NCBI GenBank assembly: GCA_029552825.1
Contig: JAKPDL010000224.1
Location: 1-64,000 of the forward strand
Direction of reading: 5' to 3'
DNA length: 64,000 nt
Origin: Bacteroidota bacterium
GTDB taxonomy: Bacteria; Bacteroidota; Bacteroidia; Bacteroidales; VadinHA17
In this document: one piece after another, positions 26,926 to 35,415 of the stretch
How the letters are laid out: the number at the start of each line of letters is the position of its first letter
How positions within the stretch are numbered: position 1 is the stretch's first letter
Notes under the pieces: generated by a model
What the model was told of the DNA's origin: nothing
What the model saw: only the letters and a program-made list of their open reading frames with translations
Database searches by the model: none
Made by a program: the position numbers and the translations under genes

Positions 26926-28968
26926 TTAATATTTTAACAAATCAATAGCTGCCCGGTATATTTTATCAGTATCTGGTAAAATGGTTTTTTCAAGTATTTT
27001 GTTGAATCCAACAGGTGTAAAGAGTGAGCCCACTCTTACAACAGGACCATCGAGGTATTCAAATGCCTTTTCTGATATCAATGCGGCTATTTCTCCACCG
27101 AAACCACCAAATACTTTATCTTCATGGACTACAAGAATTTTCCCTGTTTTCTTTACTGTTTCCATGATAGCCTCTTCGTCAAGTGGATTAAGAGATCTCA
27201 GATCGAGGACACGCGTTGTAAAGCCATGTTCCTTTCTGAGTCGTTCAGCTGCTTCGAGGCAGAATATTGTTGTGTTGCCGTATGATATCATTCCAATATC
27301 ATCACCTTCCATTCTGATTCTAGCCTTGCCGAACGGTACTTCAAAATCATCGGGTACAGGAGTAGCGGCCCGGATGTCGTTGTAAAGAGCTTTCGGTTCA
27401 AGAAAAACCGTTGTGCCTCTCGACCTAATTGATGTGCGCAACAGCCCTGCTGCATCGTCAGCAAATGACGGATATACCACACGAATTCCTGGAAAAGTTG
27501 TCAATGCTCCTTCAATGGTTTGCGAGTGGTAAAGTCCTCCTCCAATGTAACCTCCTGATGCAAGACGGATTGTTATGTTTGGTGAAAATTTACCATTTGA
27601 TCTCCAGTAATCATGAGAAGTATCTACAAGCTGTTCCATAGCAGGCCAGAAATAGTCGGCAAACTCAGCACCTTCAATTACTATTCTTATCCTGTCGCTG
27701 AAACGGCTCATACCGTTAGCCGTCCCAACAATGAAATCTTCAGCAATGGGAGCATTGAAAACCCTTTCTTTACCAAACTCTTTCTGCATCCCTTTTGTCA
27801 CATTAAATATCCCTCCTTTTTCCTTGTTTGCTATGTCCTGCCCCCAGATATAAGTATCCGGATTATGACGAAATTCCGCCTTAAGAGTTTCATTGAGTGC
27901 TTCGATAAGTTTTTTTGGTTCTCCCTTGAAGTCATGTGTTCCGTCGGGATATTTGGATGCGGGATAGGGCTCGGGAATGACAAAATTGAATACGGATGAT
28001 GGTTCAGGGTCAGGAGCACTCATGGCTTCCCTGTGTGCCTGTTTGATAATCTCTTTTGTCTCACTTTCTATATCTTCCAGCTCTTCAGCTGTGAATCTTT
28101 TATATCTCAGAAGAAGACGCTTGAATTTTGCGAGAGGGTCATATTCGGCAACATAATTTCTTTCGTTTTCATCACGGTACAATTCATGCCGATCAGAATT
28201 GGAGTGTGAATGAATGCGTACGCAGTTGGCATGAACGATAGCAGGGTTACCGGTGGATTTCACATATTCTTTTGCTTCGGACATCACATTCATTGAATCA
28301 AAGACGTCTTTCCCGTTGCAGAAGAAGAGGCGGAGGTTTTTAAAACCGGAAAAATTGTTTGCCACTTTACGGTTGGCAGTCTGGTCGCTTTTTGGTACGG
28401 AAATTCCGTATCCGTTATCCTGTATTACGAAGATGACGGGAAGCTGTTCACGCGATGCCCCATTTATCGCTTCATAGACGTAGCCTTCCGATACAGCCGA
28501 TTCTCCCATTGAACATATTGCGACACCGTCGGCGCGATATTTCCTTATTGCGCGTGCAACACCAACAGCATGAAGTGCATGGTTGCCTGTACATGATGAA
28601 ACATTCTGAATATTCCATTCAGGTTTTGCAAAGTGGTTTGACATGTGCCGTCCGCCACTGGCAGGGTCGGTTGCCTTTGAAATCCCGTTAAGAATAATCT
28701 CGGTTGCTGTCAGCCCTGCCGACAGGTTAGTAAGCATATCCCTGTAGTACGGGAAAAGGAAATCTTTATTTTTCTCAAAAACCTGCCCTATGGCAAGCTG
28801 AATACCATCATGTCCCGCATAGGGTGCATGATATGACCAGCCGATAGACTGCTTCAGATAATTTGGTGCCCTCTCGTCAAGAGCTCTGCCAAGAGTCATC
28901 AGTCTGTACCACCTTTCAAGTACTGATTTATCGGTCGTCTTGATGTGATATTTTTTGTTTGCTGACAT
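26926..28968 (-). CDS. 2-oxo acid dehydrogenase E1, fused alpha and beta subunits
   Basis: About 680 residues from the ATG at 28966-28968; the frame runs 20 codons further but would overlap the E2 gene. Residues 1-340 are the alpha part with the thiamine diphosphate motif GESAVSEG...DNGYGIS (GE instead of GD, as in branched-chain E1 alpha). Residues about 360-680 are the transketolase-like beta part (EDFIVGTANGMS, then ESFxxxL-type EALYND). Fusion is common in Bacteroidetes and points to the branched-chain/2-oxoisovalerate type. No E3 gene is nearby. Confidence 0.9.
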   Translation of the reverse strand: MSANKKYHIKTTDKSVLERWYRLMTLGRALDERAPNYLKQSIGWSYHAPYAGHDGIQLAIGQVFEKNKDFLFPYYRDMLTNLSAGLTATEIILNGISKATDPASGGRHMSNHFAKPEWNIQNVSSCTGNHALHAVGVARAIRKYRADGVAICSMGESAVSEGYVYEAINGASREQLPVIFVIQDNGYGISVPKSDQTANRKVANNFSGFKNLRLFFCNGKDVFDSMNVMSEAKEYVKSTGNPAIVHANCVRIHSHSNSDRHELYRDENERNYVAEYDPLAKFKRLLLRYKRFTAEELEDIESETKEIIKQAHREAMSAPDPEPSSVFNFVIPEPYPASKYPDGTHDFKGEPKKLIEALNETLKAEFRHNPDTYIWGQDIANKEKGGIFNVTKGMQKEFGKERVFNAPIAEDFIVGTANGMSRFSDRIRIVIEGAEFADYFWPAMEQLVDTSHDYWRSNGKFSPNITIRLASGGYIGGGLYHSQTIEGALTTFPGIRVVYPSFADDAAGLLRTSIRSRGTTVFLEPKALYNDIRAATPVPDDFEVPFGKARIRMEGDDIGMISYGNTTIFCLEAAERLRKEHGFTTRVLDLRSLNPLDEEAIMETVKKTGKILVVHEDKVFGGFGGEIAALISEKAFEYLDGPVVRVGSLFTPVGFNKILEKTILPDTDKIYRAAIDLLKY

Positions 28969-28996
28969 AATTGTAAATTTTAATTTAATAACACCT

Positions 28997-30307
28997 TCAG
29001 ATAGTTCTTTCTGTATCAAAAGTTTCAAGATAATCGGCCAGTCTTCTCAGATATGAGCCTGCATATGCCCCATTAATAATTCTATGGTCATATGTAAGGG
29101 AAAGAAACATTTTATGGCGTATCGCAATAACATCTCCGTCGGGAGTTTCTAAAACAGACGGCTTTTTCTCAACCGTTCCGATTCCAAGAATGGCAACCTG
29201 GGGCTGATTTATTATAGGAGTACCTATTGTATTGCGGAAAGTTCCGAAATTTGTAACAGTAAATGTTCCGTCGTTCACATCATCCGGAAGAAGGTCATTC
29301 TTACGGGCGTTTTCTGCAAGTCGGTTTATTTCTTTAGCAAGTCCTGTTATATTGAGGTAATCAGCATTTTTTATTACAGGGACAATCAGATTTGAATCAG
29401 GCAATGCAACTGCTATCCCTATATTTATTCTTTTCTTAAGAATTATCCTGTTTCCGTCAACCGAAGAATTCAGCATCGGAAATTCCTTGAGGGATTTTAT
29501 TACTGCCTCTATTATTAAAGGAAGATAAGTAAGCTTTATACCTTCCCTTTTCTCAAATTCATTTTTGATTTTATTTCTCCAGTTAACAATTGCAGTTACA
29601 TCAGCCTCAAGAATATTAGTAACATGAGCTGAAGTCTGTTTTGACCTGATCATGTGCTCGGCCGTAATCTTCCGTATACGGTCCATTTCAATTATTTCAT
29701 CTTCCTGATAGACAGGCATAGAATATTTCAATGCCTCGCTCTTAACAGGAGTATGGTCATTAACAACGGATGCCGAAGTTGCTGAAGCGACTTTCCTTTT
29801 TTCCAGGTAAGCAAGGATATCTTTCTTCTGAACCCTCCCATTTATCCCGCTTCCCGGTATTTTCTCCAGTTCTTCTGCGGAAATATTTTCCCTTCTGGCA
29901 ATGAGCTTTGCAAGCGGAGAGTAAAATCTTGCTGAGGCTTCTTTCTTATCTGGTTTAATTATTTCATCAGAGGTATTTAAATTTTTCTCCTCCAGCTGGT
30001 TTTTTTCAGTTTGCTGCAACCCGCTATTTTTTTCATCTATGTTTTTATTTTTTCCTGAAGAGTTTGCTTCAGTATCTATAATTGCAATAACTTCCCCAAC
30101 CTGAACAATGGCATTTTCCTGGTAGAATATCTTTTTTACAGTTCCAGCTACAGGCGACGGAATTTCAGAATCTACTTTATCAGTTGCGATATCAAGCAGA
30201 ACATCATCCTCTTTAACATAGTCACCTTCTTTGACGAACCACCTGATAATAGTTGCCTGGGTTATACTCTCTCCCAGTTTAGGCATTTTTATTTCAAACA
30301 GAGCCAT
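28997..30307 (-). CDS. 2-oxo acid dehydrogenase E2 (dihydrolipoyl acyltransferase)
   Basis: A 436-residue E2 with one lipoyl domain (lipoylated Lys44 in ATDKVDS), a Glu/Lys/Asn-rich linker (about 80-120), a peripheral subunit-binding domain (FYSPLAKLIARRENI..., about 128-162) and the catalytic domain. The active-site motif reads DHRIING: the catalytic His408 is present, but the usual Asp is Asn412. It is the first gene of its operon, unusually ahead of E1. It should transfer acyl groups to CoA; the acyl group is probably branched-chain. Confidence 0.9.
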   Translation of the reverse strand: MALFEIKMPKLGESITQATIIRWFVKEGDYVKEDDVLLDIATDKVDSEIPSPVAGTVKKIFYQENAIVQVGEVIAIIDTEANSSGKNKNIDEKNSGLQQTEKNQLEEKNLNTSDEIIKPDKKEASARFYSPLAKLIARRENISAEELEKIPGSGINGRVQKKDILAYLEKRKVASATSASVVNDHTPVKSEALKYSMPVYQEDEIIEMDRIRKITAEHMIRSKQTSAHVTNILEADVTAIVNWRNKIKNEFEKREGIKLTYLPLIIEAVIKSLKEFPMLNSSVDGNRIILKKRINIGIAVALPDSNLIVPVIKNADYLNITGLAKEINRLAENARKNDLLPDDVNDGTFTVTNFGTFRNTIGTPIINQPQVAILGIGTVEKKPSVLETPDGDVIAIRHKMFLSLTYDHRIINGAYAGSYLRRLADYLETFDTERTI

Positions 30308-30607
30308 ATTATTTTAAATAATATTCGACGTAATTTTAATATTATAACAATCGAGAAGGCAGGTTGTTTAATTTCAGACTATTATCGGTGAGATTTTATT
30401 ATGGCAATTATTATTGATAACCTTTTTATGAATGATTCAAACAGAATTTTCTTTGTTTTTGTTAATTTAAGCTATGACAGAGGGGATCAGACAGGAAATA
30501 AAAAATACCTCATATTCAAAAGGAATATTTTTATTATTTTTAGTTAAATTATTGTCAGAATCAGGAGTCTAATAATGTAAAAATAACAGCATCTTATTTA
30601 TAAGGAT
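30308..30607. other. Divergent promoter region without genes
   Basis: This 300-base stretch separates the E2 operon (left, minus) from the Tat protein (right, plus). No plausible coding sequence or RNA gene is seen. A good ribosome site, AAGGAT, lies directly before the ATG at 30608. Confidence 0.5.
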
Positions 30608-32188
30608 ATGGATGATAAATTGGACAATTCAGTTAATTTTCATAAGCACAGCTCTTTAAGATGCTGTTGCGGAAACACTGACATGGGGCATCAGGGCATC
30701 AGCAGGCGAAAGTTTGTGCAGATGACAGGTGCCGGCACTCTTGGTATAATAACAATTCAGAGGCTTACATGGGATATGCTGGCCAATGAAAGGCCAGTAG
30801 ATGAATATCTTCCAGCAAGGCAACCTCTGGTTGTCAAACCTGTTCTCACCTATGAAGTGCCTGAAAGGAGGGAGAAAACAAGCTGGAGAGCATGGGGTGG
30901 AATACAGACCGAAAATGACGCCTCGGCTGAAATAGCAAGAATTAACAGCGAGCTTAAAAAGCTAAAATCTGATGCTGATTTTCCGGTTGATTTTCTTCCT
31001 GTCTCTGCTGTACGGAGCCGGCAGGATCTGGCCGGAATAACTGACATAGACAGGGCAGATCTGATTCTTATATATGCTGCTGGTGGCGGCATGAATATTT
31101 TTGCAGAATTAAACAGCAGGGGGAAAGATATTATTTTCTTCTGCCGCCACAGGTCTGGTCCGGTTTATCTCTGGTATGAGATAATAAGTCCGCGTTACCT
31201 TCGCCAGCATACAGATGAATTGAAAGTTAAAGGGGTTGATGACAGTGATGTTGTTATTGACAGCCAGGATGAGCTCTTGTGGCGGATGAGGGCACTATGT
31301 GGGCTGAAAAACACAAGAGGTTCAAGAATTCTAGCTATAGGAGGTTTCGGAGCATGGTCGCAGCCGCTCGAAACAACAATGAAAATGGTAAAGGAGCATT
31401 ACAACTTTGAAATAAGGGATATATCTTATGAAAATCTCGGGAATCTGATTAAAGAAGCAAGGGAAGACAGGGCACTCGTTAAGCAGGCAAAAAGCAGTAG
31501 TGACAGATATCTGGCAGATACCGGGATTAAGCTTGAAACTGAAAGAAAGTATGTGGAGAATTGTTTCGTGCTCGGGGAAGTTTTTCGCAGGCTTATGGAA
31601 AGGGAAGGATGCAGGGCAATAACTGTTAATAATTGCATGGGAACAATTATGCCGATTGCTGATACAACAGCCTGTCTTACACTCAGTCTTCTCAACGATG
31701 CCGGATTCCTGGCATTCTGTGAATCGGACTTTGTAGTTATTCCTGCTGGCATCCTGCTGGCTAACATATCAGGCAAACCATCATTTCTGAATGATCCTAC
31801 ATATCCACATGATTGGCTCATTACTCTTGCACACTGCACTGCTCCGCGCAGAATGAATGGAATAACGCTTGAGCCTGCACGAATAATGACCCATTTTGAG
31901 TCAGATTTCGGAGCCGCTCCTAAGGTCGAAATGAAAAAAGGCCAGGTTGTGACAAATGTCATACCTGATTTTGAATTCAGAAAATACATCGGTCTTCCCG
32001 GCAAGATTGTTGAAAATCCGTTTATGGACATTTGCCGTTCACAGATTGAAGTGAGCTTTTCGTGTGAGAGCGAAAAGGTGGCAAAAAATATGCGAGGTTT
32101 TCATTGGTTGACTGTATATGGTGATTATTTAAAAGAAACCGGATATGCCTTAAAGAAAATAGGGATAGAGTTTGAAATTCTGACTTGA
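30608..32188 (+). CDS. Tat-exported protein, sugar-isomerase-like
   Basis: A 526-residue protein with a twin-arginine signal (SRRKFVQMTGAGTLGII) after a long 31-residue n-region that includes a CCCGN cluster. The C-terminal half resembles the L-fucose/arabinose isomerase fold (NNCMGTIMPIADTTACLTLSLLNDAG, FCESDF, THFESDFGAAP). Metal-ligand residues Glu/Asp/His appear to be present. The substrate is unknown and the similarity is distant, so function remains open. The gene stands alone on the plus strand ahead of the hydrogenase cluster. Confidence 0.7.
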   Translation: MDDKLDNSVNFHKHSSLRCCCGNTDMGHQGISRRKFVQMTGAGTLGIITIQRLTWDMLANERPVDEYLPARQPLVVKPVLTYEVPERREKTSWRAWGGIQTENDASAEIARINSELKKLKSDADFPVDFLPVSAVRSRQDLAGITDIDRADLILIYAAGGGMNIFAELNSRGKDIIFFCRHRSGPVYLWYEIISPRYLRQHTDELKVKGVDDSDVVIDSQDELLWRMRALCGLKNTRGSRILAIGGFGAWSQPLETTMKMVKEHYNFEIRDISYENLGNLIKEAREDRALVKQAKSSSDRYLADTGIKLETERKYVENCFVLGEVFRRLMEREGCRAITVNNCMGTIMPIADTTACLTLSLLNDAGFLAFCESDFVVIPAGILLANISGKPSFLNDPTYPHDWLITLAHCTAPRRMNGITLEPARIMTHFESDFGAAPKVEMKKGQVVTNVIPDFEFRKYIGLPGKIVENPFMDICRSQIEVSFSCESEKVAKNMRGFHWLTVYGDYLKETGYALKKIGIEFEILT

Positions 32189-32443
32189 AATATTATATAC
32201 AGATTGTATAGCTACAAAACATTATTTAAGAAATTTTTATATTACATTTTAACAAACCTGTCGTCCCCCTGCAGTCTGAAACCAGTATTTAATTTAAGTG
32301 CGATTTTATTTTCTTTCATTGATATATATCCAAAAAATCATGCTATGAATAAATGAATAATTCAGATTTAAAAGGAACTTTTAATAAATTAAATTTGCCG
32401 TTATTTGCATAACACTATTTAAATGGATGAACATCTTTATTAA
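32189..32443. other. AT-rich gap before the hydrogenase cluster
   Basis: No gene seen. A perfect TAnnTTTG match (TAAATTTG, 32390-32397) on the plus strand could be the -7 box for the downstream small frame and the hydrogenase protease gene. Confidence 0.45.
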
Positions 32444-32570
32444 ATGAGACCTTCAGACGTTAAAGTGGCGGTAGAAAGAAAAAAACTGGATTGCATGGGA
32501 CAGAATTGAGAATGAAGATGATGTATCAGCCGGAATAGTTAGAATTGAAATTCAGTTTAATGTATTGTAA
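32444..32570 (+). pseudogene. Short frameshifted ORF of unknown function
   Basis: ATG at 32444 opens MRPSDVKVAVERK, then hits an A7 run (32479-32485). In the frame one base away the sequence continues NWIAWDRIENEDDVSAG and IVRIEIQFNVL to a TAA at 32568-32570, directly before the next ATG. A one-base indel in the A run would fuse both into an approximately 42-residue protein. I cannot assign a family. It may be a decayed small gene or a sequencing error. Confidence 0.4.
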
Positions 32571-33044
32571 ATGGTAAAGAATAAAAAAACTCTGGTTCTT
32601 GGTATTGGAAATACAATACTTTCGGATGATGGAATCGGCCCAAAAATTATCCGCGATCTTTCTTTGGTGTTTGATGACAATAATATTAGTTTTAAGGAAG
32701 CCTGCTGTGGAGGTATTGAAATAGCAGAACTGATTTCAGGATATGACTGTGTGGTTTTTATTGATGCAATCCATACAGGGGAAGGCAAACCTGGAGATGT
32801 TTATTTTTTTGATATTTCTGACTTCAGGGAGACAATACATCTATCCAATGTCCATGATTTAAGTTTTATTACTGCCATTGAACTTGCTAAATCTCTCGGA
32901 ATGGACCTTCCAGCGAGTATAATTATTGTCGGGGTTGAAATACTTACAGATTCAGAATTTGGTGAAGAGCTCTCACCACCATTAAAAGAAAGATATGAAA
33001 CAATACTTGAAGAGGTTAAAACCTTTGTAAAAGGATTGGTGTAA
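32571..33044 (+). CDS. [NiFe]-hydrogenase maturation endopeptidase
   Basis: A 157-residue HybD/HycI-type protease that removes the C-terminal peptide of the large subunit after nickel insertion. It has GIGNTILSDDGIG near the start (Asp20 in the nickel-ligand position), FIDAIH (Asp65) and SNVHDL (His95), matching the three ligands of HybD. Its natural target is the MvhA-like subunit 2.4 kb downstream, which retains a 26-residue C-terminal extension. Other hydrogenase maturation genes (hypA-F) are not in the window. Confidence 0.92.
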   Translation: MVKNKKTLVLGIGNTILSDDGIGPKIIRDLSLVFDDNNISFKEACCGGIEIAELISGYDCVVFIDAIHTGEGKPGDVYFFDISDFRETIHLSNVHDLSFITAIELAKSLGMDLPASIIIVGVEILTDSEFGEELSPPLKERYETILEEVKTFVKGLV

Positions 33045-33232
33045 TCTTGAGAACAACATAGTATCGGTGAAAAAGGAAGATCTGTAAAAATTTTAAAGCC
33101 TTATATCTATTGTTCGGTAATATTTTTATAATTTTATTACAGATAAAAGATATGGTTTTTAGACTGATCTTATTTAGAATAAGTTAAAAATTTTTCATCA
33201 ATACGGATTAATAATCAGGGAGGGAATAAATA

Positions 33233-33673
33233 ATGAGTTCAAAAGCAAAAATTCTGGTTGTCGAGGACGATGCAGACCTTGTAGCTGCAATAGTTAAAAT
33301 GCTGGAAGTAAAAGGTTATGAAGTTGCATGTGCATATGATCCTCAGGAAGGATGGGAAAAACTGAAGATTCATGTGCCTGACCTGATCATTCTTGATGTA
33401 ATGTTTGGAGCTAAAGGCGAATCAAAAGGCTTTGATTTTGCACAGAAAGTAAGGCTTGACAGGCAATACTCGCACATTCCCATTCTGATGATCACCGCAA
33501 TTAATGCTCAGAAGCCTTATTTTAACTTTTCACCCGAAACAGATGCTGAGTTTCTTCCGGTGGATTCCTTTATTGAGAAGCCGGTCAGATCTGAGGAATT
33601 GTTTCTTAAAGTCGAAGAACTTCTGCAGCAGAAAGTTAGTAAGTGGCATAAATGGCCTGAAAAAAATAGTTGA
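33233..33673 (+). CDS. Receiver-only response regulator
   Basis: A 146-residue CheY-like receiver without an output domain. The acidic pocket is EDD (11-13), the phospho-acceptor Asp55 (LIILDVMFG), the conserved Thr/Ser switch lies in LMITAI, and Lys116 in IEKPV. A loop insertion (FGAKGESKGFDF) follows Asp55. A strong ribosome site, GGGAGGG, precedes the start. It probably relays or binds a partner and not DNA. The histidine kinase at 41664-43013, on the far side of the hydrogenase genes, is a likely partner. Confidence 0.9.
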   Translation: MSSKAKILVVEDDADLVAAIVKMLEVKGYEVACAYDPQEGWEKLKIHVPDLIILDVMFGAKGESKGFDFAQKVRLDRQYSHIPILMITAINAQKPYFNFSPETDAEFLPVDSFIEKPVRSEELFLKVEELLQQKVSKWHKWPEKNS

Positions 33674-33997
33674 TTTTAATTCTGGTTATATTACCTGCTT
33701 GAAGATAAATATTTTATTAATAATCTGATAATTCCGCACTATATTCAGCGAATATTCTCTGGCAATTCTTCACCTAAGCAATATCTTTACATTACCGGAT
33801 CCAGGAGAAATTTGATTGTTTCCAGGTTGAGCTAATAGCATATATTAAATCTTCCCTTCTGCTACCGGAAGAAAATAATGAGTTATTGTGAAAAAAGTCA
33901 CGATAACTGAAAGAAAATCAGTTTAATTACTTACTTTGAATATTTTTTATTTATATTTAATGCATGTACCTTTTAAACTAACCTAATAACTATTTCT
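33674..33997. promoter_or_regulatory. Upstream region of the mvh-hdr operon
   Basis: A 324-base non-coding gap. It holds the CRP/FNR-like dyad at 33883-33906 and a -7-like TACTTTG at 33932-33938 (one base shorter than TAnnTTTG), about 60 bases before the mvhD start. The left part shows no gene or remnant that I can identify. Confidence 0.5.
33883..33906. promoter_or_regulatory. Candidate CRP/FNR-family operator
   Basis: TTATTGTGA (33883-33891), six bases, then TCACGATAA (33898-33906): a dyad with one mismatch in nine. Its core TGTGA-N6-TCACG matches the CRP/FNR-type consensus and resembles the TTGTGA-N6-TCACAA sites attributed to HcpR regulators in anaerobes. It is 92 bases upstream of mvhD and close to the presumed promoter. 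Which regulator binds is unknown; none is encoded in the window. Confidence 0.6.
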
Positions 33998-34423
33998 ATG
34001 GAATTCAAGCCACGGATAGTTGCGTTTTTATGTAACTGGTGTTCATACACCGGTGCTGATCTTGCAGGAACCTCAAGGATGGAATATAAGCCCAATGTCA
34101 GGATAATCAGAGTGATGTGTTCCGGGCGGGTTGAGCCGACTTTTGTCCTTAAAGCATTTGCAAATGGTGCTGACGGAGTGCTTATATGTGGTTGCCACCC
34201 TGGCGACTGCCATTACCAGGAAGGTAATTACCGCTGCCTTCGCAGGTATTTGCTGCTTCAGAAGTATATCAGACAAATTGGAATTGAACCTGAACGCCTT
34301 AAACTGGAATGGATAAGTGCCAGTGAAGGGAAGCAGTTTGCTGAGCTGGTCAATAGTTTCACTGAAAAAATTAAAGAGCTGGGGCCAAGTAAAATTAAAG
34401 ATACAATCAGAACATTTGCCTGA
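33998..34423 (+). CDS. mvhD: MvhD-like iron-sulfur electron-transfer subunit
   Basis: A 141-residue [2Fe-2S] protein that links the hydrogenase to HdrA in methanogen Mvh-Hdr complexes. Its cysteines fit the family: Cys12 and Cys15 ([10 protein letters not shown]), Cys41 (VMCSGRV), Cys64, 66 and 71 ([10 protein letters not shown]) and Cys80. It is the first gene of the operon; mvhG starts 17 bases after it. As an independent subunit it differs from QmoB proteins, where an MvhD domain is fused to HdrA. Confidence 0.94.
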   Translation: MEFKPRIVAFLCNWCSYTGADLAGTSRMEYKPNVRIIRVMCSGRVEPTFVLKAFANGADGVLICGCHPGDCHYQEGNYRCLRRYLLLQKYIRQIGIEPERLKLEWISASEGKQFAELVNSFTEKIKELGPSKIKDTIRTFA

Positions 34424-34440
34424 TTTAAAAACAAGAACCC

Positions 34441-35415
34441 ATGGAAGAAACAAAACCAAAGTTAAAACTGGCTGTATACTGGGCAGCTGCATGCGGTGGC
34501 TGCTGTGTATCGGTTCTCGATGTACATGAAAAGTTGTTTGATATTATCTCTGCTGCGGATCTGGTATTCTGGCCTATAGCCCTTGATACCAAATACCATG
34601 ATGTTGAAAAAATGCCTGATGGATATATTGATATAACACTTTTTAATGGGGCAATAAGGAACACTGAAAATGAAGAGATGGCAAAGCTTTTAAGGAAAAA
34701 AAGCAAAATTCTTGTTGCCTATGGGAGTTGTGCTCATCTGGGTGGTATTCCCGGACTTGCCAATTTTACAACAAAGGATGAAATATTTAAAAGAGTATAC
34801 TTTGAAAGTGAATCAGTAGTGAATGAGAAGAACTTAATTCCGGTTCCTGAATACAAGGCAGAAGAAGGTACACTTTTCCTGCCTTCGTTTTATAATGATG
34901 TAAGGGCTCTGTCGCAGGTTACCGAACCGGATTACTATTTACCGGGATGTCCACCCCAGAGTGAAAGGTTGCTCGAGGTTTTCAAAGCAATTGTAAGTGG
35001 TGCGGAACTGCCTCCCAAAGGTTCGGTTATTGGAGCTGAAACAAAGACCCAGTGTGATGAATGTATACGTAAAAAGACTGAGAACAAGCGTATAAAGAAG
35101 TTTTACCGCCCCTGGGAAATTAAGGATGATGGTATTACATGTTTTATGGAACAGGGAGTTTTGTGCATGGGACCTGCAACAAGGGCAGGATGCGGGTACC
35201 GTTGTATAAAAGGTAATGCTCCATGCAGGGGATGTTATGGTCCGCCGCCGGGCGTCCCTGACCCGGGAGCCAAGATGATGTCGGCCGTTGCAAGCATTAT
35301 TGATGAGAAAGACCCTGAAGGGATAAACAAAATTCTTGAAGATTTGGCAGATCCTGCCGGTACTTTTTATCGTTTTAGCCTTCCAGTGTCATTGATAAGA
35401 AGAAAAATTTTATGA
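34441..35415 (+). CDS. mvhG: [NiFe]-hydrogenase small subunit, MvhG-like
   Basis: A 324-residue iron-sulfur subunit. The proximal cluster ligands are in CGGCCVS (Cys18, Cys21), YGSCAHLGG and LPGCPP. The C-terminal part holds two further clusters (CDECIRKK, GPATRAGCGYRCIKG, CRGCYGP). No Tat signal is present, so the enzyme is cytoplasmic, as in group 3 hydrogenases. Its stop overlaps the mvhA start by four bases, so the two subunits are made together. Confidence 0.94.
   Translation: MEETKPKLKLAVYWAAACGGCCVSVLDVHEKLFDIISAADLVFWPIALDTKYHDVEKMPDGYIDITLFNGAIRNTENEEMAKLLRKKSKILVAYGSCAHLGGIPGLANFTTKDEIFKRVYFESESVVNEKNLIPVPEYKAEEGTLFLPSFYNDVRALSQVTEPDYYLPGCPPQSERLLEVFKAIVSGAELPPKGSVIGAETKTQCDECIRKKTENKRIKKFYRPWEIKDDGITCFMEQGVLCMGPATRAGCGYRCIKGNAPCRGCYGPPPGVPDPGAKMMSAVASIIDEKDPEGINKILEDLADPAGTFYRFSLPVSLIRRKIL

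Noticed and set aside
31426-32031. A 201-codon minus-strand open frame
   Set aside because: Fully antisense to the Tat-exported protein gene, Ser-rich and without recognisable domains or a start context.
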